Notes: generated by a model not told the origin, from the sequence alone. 64,000 bases of DNA from Lentilactobacillus farraginis DSM 18382 = JCM 14108 (GCF_000583655.1 NZ_BAKI01000007.1:30893-94892); one strand, 5' to 3'. Counted from the first letter of the stretch, positions 37,341 through 46,423 are shown. Translations and numbers: made by a program.

Positions 37341-38196
37341 CTAAAAAACGGATGTCACAAAGGCCCCACCAATAATCAAAACCAAGCCGATCAACGTAAA
37401 TGTCAATTCACGTTTGCTCTTGGTTTCATGCATTACCAACATGCCACCCAAGGTTGAAATAACAACTGAGAGCTGGGAAACGATAAAGCAGTATTAACGC
37501 CATTATAACGAACGGAATAAATGTATGAAATAGCCGCGAAGGAGAAGACAATCCCGCCCAGACTATTCAACCAACTGGTCTTTTCCTTAAAAGCACGCAT
37601 TTGGCCACTAAATAATAAGTAAATTAAAACACCAACACACATTCCGATTGACTCCGGCAGAAAAATTGCAATCCCGGAACTCTGCAACCCCTTTGGAATA
37701 GACTCATAAACACAATAGCCAATCGTCGTAAAGACCAGCATAATAACCGTACTGGTTAAAACTTTTCGATTTTCCGTTTTACCTTTATCAGTAATTGATG
37801 TCAGCCAAATTCCGACAATCAGCAAAACAATTCCGGTTACCCCGCAATTTTCTCGATTCCCGTTGACCATTCGCCAAAAATAAAGACGCCGATTAAAGAC
37901 GTTCCAATCAGCTGCATACCTGTGGAAATCGGCATCGTTGTTGAGACCCCGATTTTTTTATAACCAATATATTGACCAACCTGGCCGGCAATCCAAAAGG
38001 CACCGGCAAGTCCTGCCAATAAGAAACTTTTAAGATCCGTTGTTGGGCGGACAACCGCAAAAACAATTAAGCTGACCAAAAGTAGTCCGGCAGCGGTTCC
38101 AAAAATCTGATTAGCCGGCTTCCCACCTATTTTAGCAACGATCGGTGGCAACAACCCCCAACCCAAGGCGGGCAATAGTAATAGTAGAATACTCAA
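37341..38196 (-). pseudogene. GRP-family sugar transporter (GlcU/RbsU type) with two frameshifts
   Basis: A ten-span glucose/ribose uptake protein. The start is TTG at 38196, nine bases after GAGAGG, reading SILLLLLPALGWGLLPPIVAK and the family motif IGGKPANQ. A G missing from the run at 37840-37843 separates FGEWSTGIEKIAG from VTGIVLLIVGIWL, and a T missing from the run at 37485-37487 separates YNGVNTAF from SQLSVVISTLGGMLVMHETKSKRE. Restored, it is about 285 residues, the family norm, ending at TAG 37341. It should take up glucose or ribose with H+. All motifs are kept, so the breaks may be base-calling errors. Confidence 0.75.
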
Positions 38197-38328
38197 AATA
38201 AACATCCTCTCTAAGAAATAAACCATTCTCTAAAAAACTCATGAGTTAATGATAAAGTCAAATGATTAAAATGTAAACGGATTCGTGTAAATTTTTTTCA
38301 ATTTTAAGTAAAAAGAAGTGGCATTACG

Positions 38329-38360
38329 AAAAAAACTCGCCAAAAATACTTTGGCGAGTT
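38329..38360 (-). terminator. Terminator downstream of hairpin array 2
   Basis: On the minus strand CTCGCC-AAAG pairs with CTTTT-GGCGAG and is followed by seven T. It stands after the repeat array, so the array is transcribed with the SDR gene. Confidence 0.8.
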
Positions 38361-38634
38361 GGGTGCTAAGTGCTTTGCTCCACACACTGGTTTAGGACTG
38401 CTACTCAAAGCAATGCCACCGCATATAAGAGATCGATTTAAAAAATCCAAACCCGGGATTTCCCAAATCGACGTCTTATATTCCGGGCATTAACCGCTTT
38501 GCTCCGCACACTGGTTTAGGACTGCTGTGCAAAACAACACCGCTCCACATAAGGGATCAAATCGAAAAATCCAAGTCCGGGATTTCCCGCTTTGACGCCT
38601 TATGCTCCGGGTATTACCCGTTTTGCTCCGCACA
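38360..38634 (-). repeat. Hairpin repeat array 2 (two full 124-bp units and one partial)
   Basis: Full units 38511-38634 and 38387-38510, plus the first 25 bases of a third, in the same orientation as array 1. The first unit here is nearly the same as the first unit of array 1; the second differs strongly but keeps its pairing. As in array 1, the first unit starts at the TAG stop codon of the gene before it (the SDR). A normal terminator closes the transcript after the array. Confidence 0.85.
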
Positions 38635-39369
38635 CTAAATTTTTTGACTCCTTGGTCTCAATAAGATTTCATTAATGGCAACCTCTTGCGGTTGGTCAAT
38701 CGCGTATGCCACTGCGTTGGCCACGTCCACCGCTGCCAAGCCATTTTCTTTTTCGTCTTTTTCAATCCGGGATCGGGTCTTCTCATCACTGATTGACCTA
38801 TATAACTCCGTATCAACTGCGCCCGGTGATACCATCGTTGTTTTAATATGGTGATCAACCTGTTCCTGGCGCAAGCCGTCCATAATCGCTTGAACAGCGT
38901 ACTTGGTACCCGCATAAACCGCTGTTCCGGGATGGACAACATGACCGGCAACCGAATCCGTTGTTATAATATGACCGCCATTTTGCTTGATCATGATCGG
39001 CAGTGCTGCCGCGATACCATAAAGGACCCCTTTAATGTTAACATCAATCATTCTTTCCCATTCAACTACTTTCAAATCAGCTAACTGTGAAATTGGCATT
39101 AAGCCGGCATTATTATACAGGACATCAACACGGCCAAATGTCTTTTCAGCTAAATCAACCAGTGCCTTCACACTCTTTTGATCGGTGACGTCAGTTTGTT
39201 GGTACAGCACTTGACCCTCATCAAAGCTGGCAGCAATGGCTTTGAGCCGTTCTTCCCGGCGGGCGCCGATCACAACTTTAGCGCCTGCTTTGGCTAGTAC
39301 TTCGGTAGTTGCCTTACCAATGCCACTGGAAGCACCTGTAATCACAACAACTTTATCTTTAATTGTCAA
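38635..39369 (-). CDS. Short-chain dehydrogenase/reductase
   Basis: 244 residues with the classical SDR motifs: TGASSGIG near residue 12, NNAG near 88, and the catalytic YAGTK (Tyr about 155, Lys 159) with a Ser upstream in TTDSVAG. It should be NADP-linked, since RREER follows beta-2. The start is TTG at 39369, eight bases after AGGAGG. It begins three bp after the MarR gene, so the two form one operon, and it may act on a compound sensed by MarR. Its TAG stop opens the second hairpin array. Confidence 0.9.
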   Translation of the reverse strand: MTIKDKVVVITGASSGIGKATTEVLAKAGAKVVIGARREERLKAIAASFDEGQVLYQQTDVTDQKSVKALVDLAEKTFGRVDVLYNNAGLMPISQLADLKVVEWERMIDVNIKGVLYGIAAALPIMIKQNGGHIITTDSVAGHVVHPGTAVYAGTKYAVQAIMDGLRQEQVDHHIKTTMVSPGAVDTELYRSISDEKTRSRIEKDEKENGLAAVDVANAVAYAIDQPQEVAINEILLRPRSQKI

Positions 39370-39372
39370 AAT

Positions 39373-39849
39373 TCATTCCTCCTGTTTTGGATACGTCTGG
39401 CTTTCCTCTACGTGATTCATCATAACCAAAAAAGCTTGGATTGTCTTTAACTCTTCCTTTGAAAACTGCTTTAAATGATCTTTTAGCATTCGACTTTTCA
39501 ATTTCAGTAATTGATCATGTGTTTTGGCGATTTCACCGCCCAACAAGGTTAGTTGATAATGCTTACTACGGGCATCCGATGGATCCTGATGACTGACAAT
39601 CATTTGGCGCTGTTCAAGAACCGTTAGCTGCTTTGATAACGTTCCCCGCAAGATTTCCAATTCACTGGCAATCTGCTTAGCAGCAACGTCTGGATGTTTT
39701 TCCAAATAAGACAAAATATGAAAATGAATAGTTGATAAACCGGCTGCTTTGGGCTGGTGTGTTTTAATCCATTGTTTCTCCTTATCGGTATCGTTATCCA
39801 ACATCAACAAATGATGATACTCTTGAATAATCTGATTTTCGCTTACCAA
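39373..39849 (-). CDS. MarR-family transcriptional regulator
   Basis: 158 residues with a winged helix: LSTIHFHILSYLEKHPDVAAKQIASELEILRGTLSKQLTVLEQRQMI, then DARSKHYQLTLLG as the wing. Start TTG at 39849 after GAGGGGG. It is co-transcribed with the SDR and divergent from an MFS exporter, with a perfect palindrome between them, so it probably represses both units and responds to a drug or phenolic compound. Confidence 0.85.
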   Translation of the reverse strand: MVSENQIIQEYHHLLMLDNDTDKEKQWIKTHQPKAAGLSTIHFHILSYLEKHPDVAAKQIASELEILRGTLSKQLTVLEQRQMIVSHQDPSDARSKHYQLTLLGGEIAKTHDQLLKLKSRMLKDHLKQFSKEELKTIQAFLVMMNHVEESQTYPKQEE

Positions 39850-39892
39850 TGCAACCCCCTCTTCTAACGAAACCGTCAGAATAGTTGTGCTT

Positions 39893-39901
39893 ATTATATC
39901 A
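39893..39901 (-). promoter_or_regulatory. Extended -10 promoter of the marR-SDR operon
   Basis: On the minus strand TGATATAAT gives TGn plus TATAAT, about 45 bp before the MarR start. Confidence 0.5.
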
Positions 39902-39920
39902 AGGTGCTATGATAACAAGC

Positions 39921-39936
39921 AGTTTCCATGGAAACT
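39921..39936. promoter_or_regulatory. Probable MarR operator
   Basis: AGTTTCCATGGAAACT is a perfect 16-bp palindrome midway between the divergent marR and MFS genes, next to the marR -10 and ahead of the MFS start. Size and place fit a MarR dimer site. Confidence 0.65.
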
Positions 39937-39979
39937 ATTATAACAAAAAAATATCTTAAATCAATAAGGAGGTCAAACC

Positions 39980-41383
39980 TTGACAGAAAATAACGCTATT
40001 CCTGCTCAAACCAAATTAGCTATTTTGGCAACCGGTCTACTTTCATTTATCGGCATTCTGGTCGAAACATCGCTTAACGTTACCTTTCCGACAATGATAC
40101 GGCAATTTCACACGTCCTTAAGTACAGTCCAATGGCTGACTTCGGGATATTTATTAATGGTAACTATCATTATGAGTACCACTGCTTTTTTAATCAAACG
40201 GTTTAATACGCGAAGTTTATTTCGAGCAGCCGTATTGTCAACGTTGATCGGTACTGCCTTGGCAGCCATTGCACCCGATTTCCAAATTTTAATGATTGGT
40301 AGAATTTTTCAGGCAATTGCGACCGGATTATCAACGCCACTGATGTTTCATGTCATTTTATCCCTAATCCCTCAAAACCGATTGGGCATTTATATGGGGC
40401 TTGCCAGCATGATCACTTCATTCGCACCCGCTTTGGGACCGACTTATGGTGGCCTGCTCAACTACTATTTAAATTGGCGGGTGATTTTTATTATCACCTT
40501 ACCGTTAATCATCGGCATTCTCTTAATTGGAGAAACCAGTATTCGATTAAAAGCCCGTCGAGATAATGACAACTTCGATATATTTGGGTTGGTCACATTA
40601 TCACTTTTGTTTTTTGGCTTCATTGAAACTTTTGATCAGGCCGGCACCCACGGCTTCATTAGCCTAAACTTCGGTCTCTCGCTATTTATTTCAATTGTGC
40701 TGTTATTAATCCTTCTTCATCACATTAAAAATGGTTCCGCTCAAATTCTTAATTTTAGAATTCTAACAAATCCCATCATTTCATTAAGAGCGGTCAACTT
40801 TTTTCTCTTGCAGTTTATTAATATTGGTATTTCATTTGTGATCCCTGTTTTTGCTCAAAATTATTTAGGAGCCGACTCTATGATTTCAGGTCTGATTCTT
40901 TTACCGGGATCGTTGATTGGCGCAATGGTTGCCCCTGTGGCCGGTGGTATTTATGATCGGCGAGGCCCCAAAATTACACTATACATTGCCAATGGCGCTA
41001 TGTTAATCGGCTCTTTACTACTATGGTGGTTTACAAAGGATCTCAGCTTGGTTGGGATCACACTCCTTTATATTTTCCTGAGATTCGGATTTAACTTTGG
41101 CTTTGGCAATATTATGTCGGATGCCAGTACCCAAATTAGTATCAACGAAAAAGCCGATCTTAATTCACTATTCAACACACTGCAACAATACGCTGGCTCA
41201 TTTGGAACGGCTGTTTTATCCGCGCTCATTTCGACAGCTGAACTGAGAATGCCGACTGCCCAAAGCGGCTTGGCAACTGCTATCGGTGCCAAAAATGACT
41301 TTTTACTACTGGGATTCTTTAGTTTAATTGGTTTAATTACCACAGTCACTGTGAGCCACTTCCAACGGCAAGCCAAGGGTTAG
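39980..41383 (+). CDS. MFS exporter, EmrB/QacA (DHA2) type
   Basis: 467 residues from a TTG at 39980 behind AGGAGG. Segment 1 has GILVETSLNVTFPTMI; QWLTSGYLLMVTIIMSTTAFL and MIGRIFQAIATGLSTPLMF follow, and SFAPALGPTYGGLLNYYLNWRVIFIITLPL is motif C. About 14 spans are seen. It should expel toxic amphipathic compounds with H+. The divergent MarR gene and the palindrome between them suggest drug-induced expression. Confidence 0.88.
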   Translation: MTENNAIPAQTKLAILATGLLSFIGILVETSLNVTFPTMIRQFHTSLSTVQWLTSGYLLMVTIIMSTTAFLIKRFNTRSLFRAAVLSTLIGTALAAIAPDFQILMIGRIFQAIATGLSTPLMFHVILSLIPQNRLGIYMGLASMITSFAPALGPTYGGLLNYYLNWRVIFIITLPLIIGILLIGETSIRLKARRDNDNFDIFGLVTLSLLFFGFIETFDQAGTHGFISLNFGLSLFISIVLLLILLHHIKNGSAQILNFRILTNPIISLRAVNFFLLQFINIGISFVIPVFAQNYLGADSMISGLILLPGSLIGAMVAPVAGGIYDRRGPKITLYIANGAMLIGSLLLWWFTKDLSLVGITLLYIFLRFGFNFGFGNIMSDASTQISINEKADLNSLFNTLQQYAGSFGTAVLSALISTAELRMPTAQSGLATAIGAKNDFLLLGFFSLIGLITTVTVSHFQRQAKG

Positions 41384-41400
41384 CCGCTTTTATATCAATT

Positions 41401-41452
41401 AAAAAGCAGGTATCTAAGAAAATCAAATTTCTTCTTAAATGCCCGCTTCTTT
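41401..41452. terminator. Bidirectional terminator between MFS and HhH-GPD genes
   Basis: AAAAGCAGGTATCTAAGAA pairs imperfectly with TTCTTCTTAAATGCCCGCTT. The stop codon of the convergent DNA-repair gene lies inside the hairpin. Confidence 0.7.
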
Positions 41453-42085
41453 TAACGAAAAATGACCAAGAAAACTGGTTTGAAACTGCGCCCTTGTCTT
41501 AACTTGTTTACCAAATTCATCAATTAAGCCGTGAAATTCTTTGGCATCCCGGCTGCTGAAGTCAGCCGGCAAAATAATCTGCTGTTTCAGCTTGGCATAA
41601 CTGTCAATTCTTTGAAAGCCCAAATACCCAAATAGATTTCGCGCGTATTTATCTGCAATAAAAGTCGGCTGATCGAAGACGTAAACCAGCAGTGAATCCG
41701 CAGTTTCTTCGCCAATCCCAGGCAGCTTCAACAGCTGCTGACGTAACTTTGTGCCGTAACGCGCCACCATCCCAGTAAAATCCTCATGATACTCGGTAAA
41801 CCATGTCAAAACACTTACCAGGCTTTTGGCCTTATTAACGTAGAAACCGCTCGGTCGGATCAACTGCTGAAGCCGTGTTATTGGTAATTTCAGGATTCGC
41901 GCCGGCTCAAGATTTGTTGCCCGCCTTAAATTGTTGAGTGCCAAGTCAACATTGTTCCAATTCGTGTTCTGAACCAAAATAGCGCCAATAACAATTTCGA
42001 TTTTTGTATCGGCCGGCCACCAGTGCTGCGGTCCCATTTCAGTATAGAGTTTGTGATAAAGCGGAACCGGATTGATTTTATTCAT
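41435..42085 (-). CDS. HhH-GPD DNA glycosylase / endonuclease III-related protein
   Basis: 216 residues with the helix-hairpin-helix LPGIGEETADSLLVYVF and the downstream Asp in FIADKYARNLF, as in the GPD motif. The Fe-S cysteine cluster of Nth is absent, and I see no Lys in the usual catalytic place (Glu in its stead), which would make it a single-function glycosylase removing damaged bases. The N-terminal half (WWPADTKIEIVIGAILVQNTNWNNVDLAL) is characteristic of the group. It starts 26 bp after the ApbE-like gene on the same strand. Confidence 0.85.
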   Translation of the reverse strand: MNKINPVPLYHKLYTEMGPQHWWPADTKIEIVIGAILVQNTNWNNVDLALNNLRRATNLEPARILKLPITRLQQLIRPSGFYVNKAKSLVSVLTWFTEYHEDFTGMVARYGTKLRQQLLKLPGIGEETADSLLVYVFDQPTFIADKYARNLFGYLGFQRIDSYAKLKQQIILPADFSSRDAKEFHGLIDEFGKQVKTRAQFQTSFLGHFSLKEAGI

Positions 42086-42111
42086 TTAAACCACCTCACG
42101 CTTTTAGTTTA

Positions 42112-42882
42112 TCACGCCTGCTTATACGTGAGGCGACCACTTTGAAACGCAATCACACCAAGTGCCCGATCGATCAAAATACCACTCAGGCGATGTTGAT
42201 TAATTAATCGTAAGAATTTACCCGTACCGGCATTAATCCCGGCAACCGCCCAGGCCACGGCATCGCTTACCCGTTGGCCAATCACGGTCAGCTGCTTAAT
42301 TGGGCTTTGAGAGCGGGCGAGTGCTTTAGCGTTAAGCGTCACAATCCCGCCGTTGGCCAACTGATCTCGTTCCAGCAGCTCATTTTCGGCTAATGAATTA
42401 TAAATTCGAATCGGCCACTGATAATTGGAGCCCTTTTCAACCGCTGTTCGCACCATTTCATCAGCATTCAACCACACCCCAATCACTGGGCCGCCAATCA
42501 ACGGCTTTAAATCTTCATTAAAGATTTCATCTATCAGCCAACTTTTCATTAGTTCAATTGACGCCGGCTGTTGATCACCGATTTGATCGAAATAACCGTC
42601 AGTCTGACGCCGGGCACGTTCGGCAATCAACTGAATCGTTCGCAGATCGGGCGCATACAACTGATTTTGAACCGGCCAACGGAACTTTCCAGCTGCCGGT
42701 GAGGCGTCATTTTGTGAAGCAGCTAATTGACTGACTTTCGTTAGTTTGGTTTTAATTTGAATAAGGACACGCATAAAGCGGTCTTTTAACAGTGCCATAT
42801 TTTTAAAAGATTCCTGGACAATCAATGAAATCTGAAATTGTTGAAATAATGTTGTTGGCAGTTGATAGTTAATTGTTTGCAT
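42112..42882 (-). CDS. Hypothetical protein, possibly a degenerate ApbE-like protein
   Basis: 256 residues with a good GGAGG start. From about residue 75 it has the order of motifs seen in ApbE flavin transferases: a short RARRQTDGYFDQ, then GVWLNAD, GGIVTLNAKALARS and, near the end, a VTV-like strand with SDAVAWAVAGINAG where ApbE has its metal-binding ADAlaTA stretch. The clear flavin-binding GGIAKGY motif is not found. It may bind flavin or another cofactor without transferase activity. The assignment is weak; it forms a unit with the DNA-repair gene. Confidence 0.45.
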   Translation of the reverse strand: MQTINYQLPTTLFQQFQISLIVQESFKNMALLKDRFMRVLIQIKTKLTKVSQLAASQNDASPAAGKFRWPVQNQLYAPDLRTIQLIAERARRQTDGYFDQIGDQQPASIELMKSWLIDEIFNEDLKPLIGGPVIGVWLNADEMVRTAVEKGSNYQWPIRIYNSLAENELLERDQLANGGIVTLNAKALARSQSPIKQLTVIGQRVSDAVAWAVAGINAGTGKFLRLINQHRLSGILIDRALGVIAFQSGRLTYKQA

Positions 42883-42960
42883 TTAAAAGCCTCCAGACTT
42901 TAATGATTTAAGTTAAACCCATCGTAGTGAAACGAACTTAAGTGAGCCTTAAGCCATTAA

Positions 42961-42989
42961 AAAAGCACCCGAATTACCGGATGCTTTAA
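42961..42989 (-). terminator. Terminator of the amino acid permease gene
   Basis: AAAGCACCCG pairs with CGGATGCTTT around a 5-base loop, 16 bp past the stop. Confidence 0.7.
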
Positions 42990-43004
42990 TGCTTTCTTAA
43001 CTTA

Positions 43005-44522
43005 TCAGTCGTTATCCGGATCCTCAATCCAGTTACGGGAGCGCGTCTTTTTTCGGTTTTGATACTGAAGAAAAGCCCAGGCCACAAAGCCAAAGAAAAT
43101 TGGGCCGATAACTGTCCAGAAGGCCGTTTGATAATCATGCGAAAGAACTGGGGCAATTGCCGTAAAGCCAATGCCGGCAGCCAGAACAAACAGAACCACG
43201 CCAACAATAAAGTCCGTCCAGTGGCGATTGGTATAAATCTCAAATGGCCGATCCAGGTTCTGTTTTCGTTTAAAGAACGGGAAGGCGGCAATTAAAAACA
43301 GGTATGGAAATGACGTTGAGATGTTGCCCATATTGGTCAAAATAACGTAAAACTGCTGAGCGCTGGAACCACCGAAACTGACAAAGAAGATAATAACAAC
43401 CACAACGGCTGCCTGCGTCCACATTGCAAACGCCGGCATCCCCTTCTTGTTGAGCCGGGTCATTCGTTTTGGCCAAAAGTTGGGGTTGGAACCCATAATA
43501 AAGGATTTCAGCGGTGAATAAACCAGCACAAAAAATGAACCGACATACCCGATGAACATCCCCAGACCGGCAAATCTGGCAAATAAGCCGCCTAAAAAGG
43601 CACTGCCGGCAGCTGACAAATGGAAACCTTCACCCAACGCGTAGCCGAGGTTGTTCATCAAAACATAGGTAATATTTCCCAGGTTAACCTGATCATTTCC
43701 CAGCACCTTTTGCCAATTCGTACTGATTCCCCAAAGAAAGATCGTCAGCGAATAGCCCAGGGTGATAACAACGGCAGAAATAATCAAGCCCCGGGGAAAT
43801 GTTTTTTCCGGCTTATCCATGTTATCCGTCACACCACCCATTGATTCGGTTCCGGCATACGCAAATACGGCGTAAACGATAAATGAAATCAAAGTAACCG
43901 GGGATTGAAACTGTGGATTTGGCGACTGAATAAAGCTGGTAACACCGTGAATTGGCTGGGCAAAGTGGCCGCCGCTCAAGTACAGAATCAATAGACTGGC
44001 AACGCCAAAGAGAACGTTTAATAGGATAGTGAAAACACCACCAATTGATGCAATTCGGGCAATTGAATCCATCCCCCGCACTGCAAACCAGGTAATCGTC
44101 AGAATCCAAAAAATTGCCAGGATCCCAATCACCTGGTTGGAACTCAATCCTAAGATTCCCCAAGATTGGGTTTTATCGCTGCCAAACAGCGTTGTTGAAA
44201 ATGGAATCCAAACCTTGGAGGCTGTCGAGGTCATCCAAATTATCCAAGAGGACAGCCAAATGAATGTCCCGATAAAGGCCCATTCTTCACCGATTGATCC
44301 GGCCAGCCACGAGTATATCCCACCATGGGCATCTTTAAACGTGGCACCGTATTCGGCAAACATCAACGAACTTGGCAGCAGGAAGAAAACGGCTGCCAAA
44401 GCGTACCAAATAATACTGGCATACCCCATCTGTTCATAAGCAACGGTCGTATTGGCAAAGCCAAAGATCGTTGAAATGATCATCAGGACCAAACCGCTTG
44501 TCTTGATTTTGTTACGTTTCAT
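43005..44522 (-). CDS. APC-superfamily amino acid permease (GadC/YjeM-like)
   Basis: 505 residues, about twelve spans. Segment 1 reads LVLMIISTIFGFANTTVAY, where typical APC carriers have the helix-breaking GxG substrate site. Further on are SLMFAEYGATFKDAHGGIYSWLAGSIGEEWAFIGTF in pieces and FVIYAVFAYAGTESMGGVTDNMDKPEKTFPRG, a strong APC motif. The overall look is that of the YjeM/glutamate-GABA antiporter group. It should import or exchange an amino acid; no decarboxylase lies beside it, so acid resistance by exchange is not supported here. Confidence 0.8.
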   Translation of the reverse strand: MKRNKIKTSGLVLMIISTIFGFANTTVAYEQMGYASIIWYALAAVFFLLPSSLMFAEYGATFKDAHGGIYSWLAGSIGEEWAFIGTFIWLSSWIIWMTSTASKVWIPFSTTLFGSDKTQSWGILGLSSNQVIGILAIFWILTITWFAVRGMDSIARIASIGGVFTILLNVLFGVASLLILYLSGGHFAQPIHGVTSFIQSPNPQFQSPVTLISFIVYAVFAYAGTESMGGVTDNMDKPEKTFPRGLIISAVVITLGYSLTIFLWGISTNWQKVLGNDQVNLGNITYVLMNNLGYALGEGFHLSAAGSAFLGGLFARFAGLGMFIGYVGSFFVLVYSPLKSFIMGSNPNFWPKRMTRLNKKGMPAFAMWTQAAVVVVIIFFVSFGGSSAQQFYVILTNMGNISTSFPYLFLIAAFPFFKRKQNLDRPFEIYTNRHWTDFIVGVVLFVLAAGIGFTAIAPVLSHDYQTAFWTVIGPIFFGFVAWAFLQYQNRKKTRSRNWIEDPDND

Positions 44523-44929
44523 TAGTTAATAACTCCAATTCACAAATTTATAAACCTATCACTTTAAAACAAAAAACAGTATAGAAGTTACAAATAAAAA
44601 ACAGCTGTGAGTGGCGTTATAAAAAAATGGCAAGATTGAAAAGTGAATGAGAACGAGAAATCTGCTTAACAAAACCAACTCTCAATCCAGCTGTCAGTTA
44701 TTATCATTTACCTGAGTTTCATAACCCGGATTTCATTGTAAAATATCATTATCAGTCTTAAGGACCGTTCAACGGGGCTGTGAATAATTATCCAGTTATT
44801 AAATACTATTGACCTGAAATTAAACCGACATTTCCCCGTAAACTTCTTTTTCTAAAAGCCTTTTAATGAAGTTGTCATTTTCCAACTTCCCTTTTCATTA
44901 AGTGAAAGGGATTTCAAACAAATAGTCCC
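44523..44929. other. Gene-free stretch with two short hairpins
   Basis: No coding frame seen. Near its right end GAAGTTG/CAACTTC and then CCCTTTTCA/TGAAAGGG form two neighbouring hairpins just before the thrE promoter; they may bind a regulator. The rest is AT-rich. Confidence 0.45.
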
Positions 44930-44959
44930 TTGAAATCACTTTTCAATTGCGCCTATAAT
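44930..44959 (+). promoter_or_regulatory. Promoter of the ThrE-type exporter gene
   Basis: TTGAAA (44930-44935) and TATAAT (44954-44959) are 18 bp apart, about 52 bp before the start codon. Confidence 0.65.
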
Positions 44960-45011
44960 TAAGGAATTGTGAGCTTTATGTCAGCACTACATATTATTTT
45001 GGAGGATATTT

Positions 45012-46364
45012 ATGAATAATGATAAATCAAAGGCGCCGAAAAAGTTTCACCTTTCTCAACGCCATCATATGACAATTCCGTGGAACAGCTTTATTCAAAA
45101 TGAAAATGTCCCCGCGCGAAATGCCAGTCTCCGTGAACGGGCCTCAATTGTCGGTAGAATCGGCATCATCATGCTGTCATGTGGAACCGGGGCGTGGCGG
45201 GTTCGGGATGCTATGGACAACGTTGCCCGTAAGCTGGAACTAACTTGTTCTGCAGACATCGGCCTAATTTCATTAGAATTCACCTGTTTTAGTAACGAAC
45301 ACAGCTACACCCAGGTCTTATCCTTACCCAATACCGGTGTGAATACAGACAAATTGAATATTTTAGAAAATATGGTCAAGAATTTTGATGACGATTTCTC
45401 TTCACTGACTGTTCGACAAATTCATCATATTATTGACAAAGTCCAAGAACGGCCCAAACAATATACACCTGTTGCTTCAGGGTTAGCGGCTGCGCTTGCC
45501 TGCAGCGCCTTCATCTTTTTGCTGGGTGGTGGTATTCCGGAAATGATTTGCTCCTTTATTGGTGCCGGCATTGGTAACTGGACGCGGGCCATTATGGGCA
45601 AACATTCTATGACAACCATTGCCAGCATTGCGATTAGCGTTGCCGTCGCATGTCTGACCTATATGTATACGTTCAAAATTTTCGAATTTTACTTCCAGGT
45701 TCTCGCCCAACATGAAGCTGGTTATATCGGCGCGATGCTGTTCGTGATTCCGGGATTCCCGTTTATCACCAGCATGCTGGATATTTCCAAACTAGATATG
45801 CGTTCCGGGTTGGAGCGGCTTGCTTATGCCATTATGATTACGTTGGTGGCAACTTTAGTTGGCTGGTTGGTTGCCCTAATTTTTAACTTTCGACCGGAAA
45901 ACTTTCTGCCGCTCGGCCTTTCGCCAATCGTAATCATGCTTTTACGGCTCCCCGCCAGTTTCTGTGGTGTTTTTGGCTTTTCAATTATGTTTAACAGTTC
46001 CAGAAAGATGGCGATGGTCGCAGGCTTCATTGGTGCCCTTGCTAATACATTACGATTGGAATTGGTTGATTTAACATCAATGCCGCCAGCCGCAGCTGCT
46101 TTCTTTGGTGCGTTGTTAGCGGGCCTGATTGCTTCCGTGGTGAACCGATACAACGGCTACCCACGAATTTCACTAACCGTCCCTTCAATCGTGATTATGG
46201 TCCCCGGCCTATATATCTATCGGGCAATTTATAACATCGGGACCAACCAGATTGCAGTTGGCGCACTTTGGCTCACCAAAGCCGCTTTAATCATCATGTT
46301 TCTACCACTTGGACTATTTGTTGCCAGAGCGTTATTGGATAAAGAATGGCGTCACTTTGATTAA
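45012..46364 (+). CDS. Threonine/serine exporter family protein (ThrE)
   Basis: 450 residues. The N-terminal cytosolic region (IMLSCGTGAWRVRDAMDNVARKL) is the ThrE/DUF1212 motif, followed by about five spans. From about 300 a second set of spans (the DUF3815 part) begins, so both halves, often separate genes in bacteria, are fused here. The protein should expel threonine, serine or small peptides using the proton gradient. GGAGGA precedes the ATG, and promoter and terminator are both clear, so it is a single-gene unit. Confidence 0.88.
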   Translation: MNNDKSKAPKKFHLSQRHHMTIPWNSFIQNENVPARNASLRERASIVGRIGIIMLSCGTGAWRVRDAMDNVARKLELTCSADIGLISLEFTCFSNEHSYTQVLSLPNTGVNTDKLNILENMVKNFDDDFSSLTVRQIHHIIDKVQERPKQYTPVASGLAAALACSAFIFLLGGGIPEMICSFIGAGIGNWTRAIMGKHSMTTIASIAISVAVACLTYMYTFKIFEFYFQVLAQHEAGYIGAMLFVIPGFPFITSMLDISKLDMRSGLERLAYAIMITLVATLVGWLVALIFNFRPENFLPLGLSPIVIMLLRLPASFCGVFGFSIMFNSSRKMAMVAGFIGALANTLRLELVDLTSMPPAAAAFFGALLAGLIASVVNRYNGYPRISLTVPSIVIMVPGLYIYRAIYNIGTNQIAVGALWLTKAALIIMFLPLGLFVARALLDKEWRHFD

Positions 46365-46375
46365 TATGAAACCAT

Positions 46376-46412
46376 GAAAAAACAGCTGCGGTTATGCACC
46401 CAGCTGTTTTTA
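46376..46412 (+). terminator. Terminator of the ThrE-type gene
   Basis: AAAAACAGCTG pairs with CAGCTGTTTTT. Confidence 0.85.
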
Positions 46413-46423
46413 ATTAAAATCAC

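Noticed and set aside
31291..38634. CRISPR array
   Set aside because: Units of about 124 bp follow each other directly with no unique spacers, each is a long palindrome, and no cas gene is present.
42112..42882. Confident second ApbE
   Set aside because: The flavin-binding GGIAKGY motif is missing and likeness is limited to the order of weak motifs, so it is listed only as possible.
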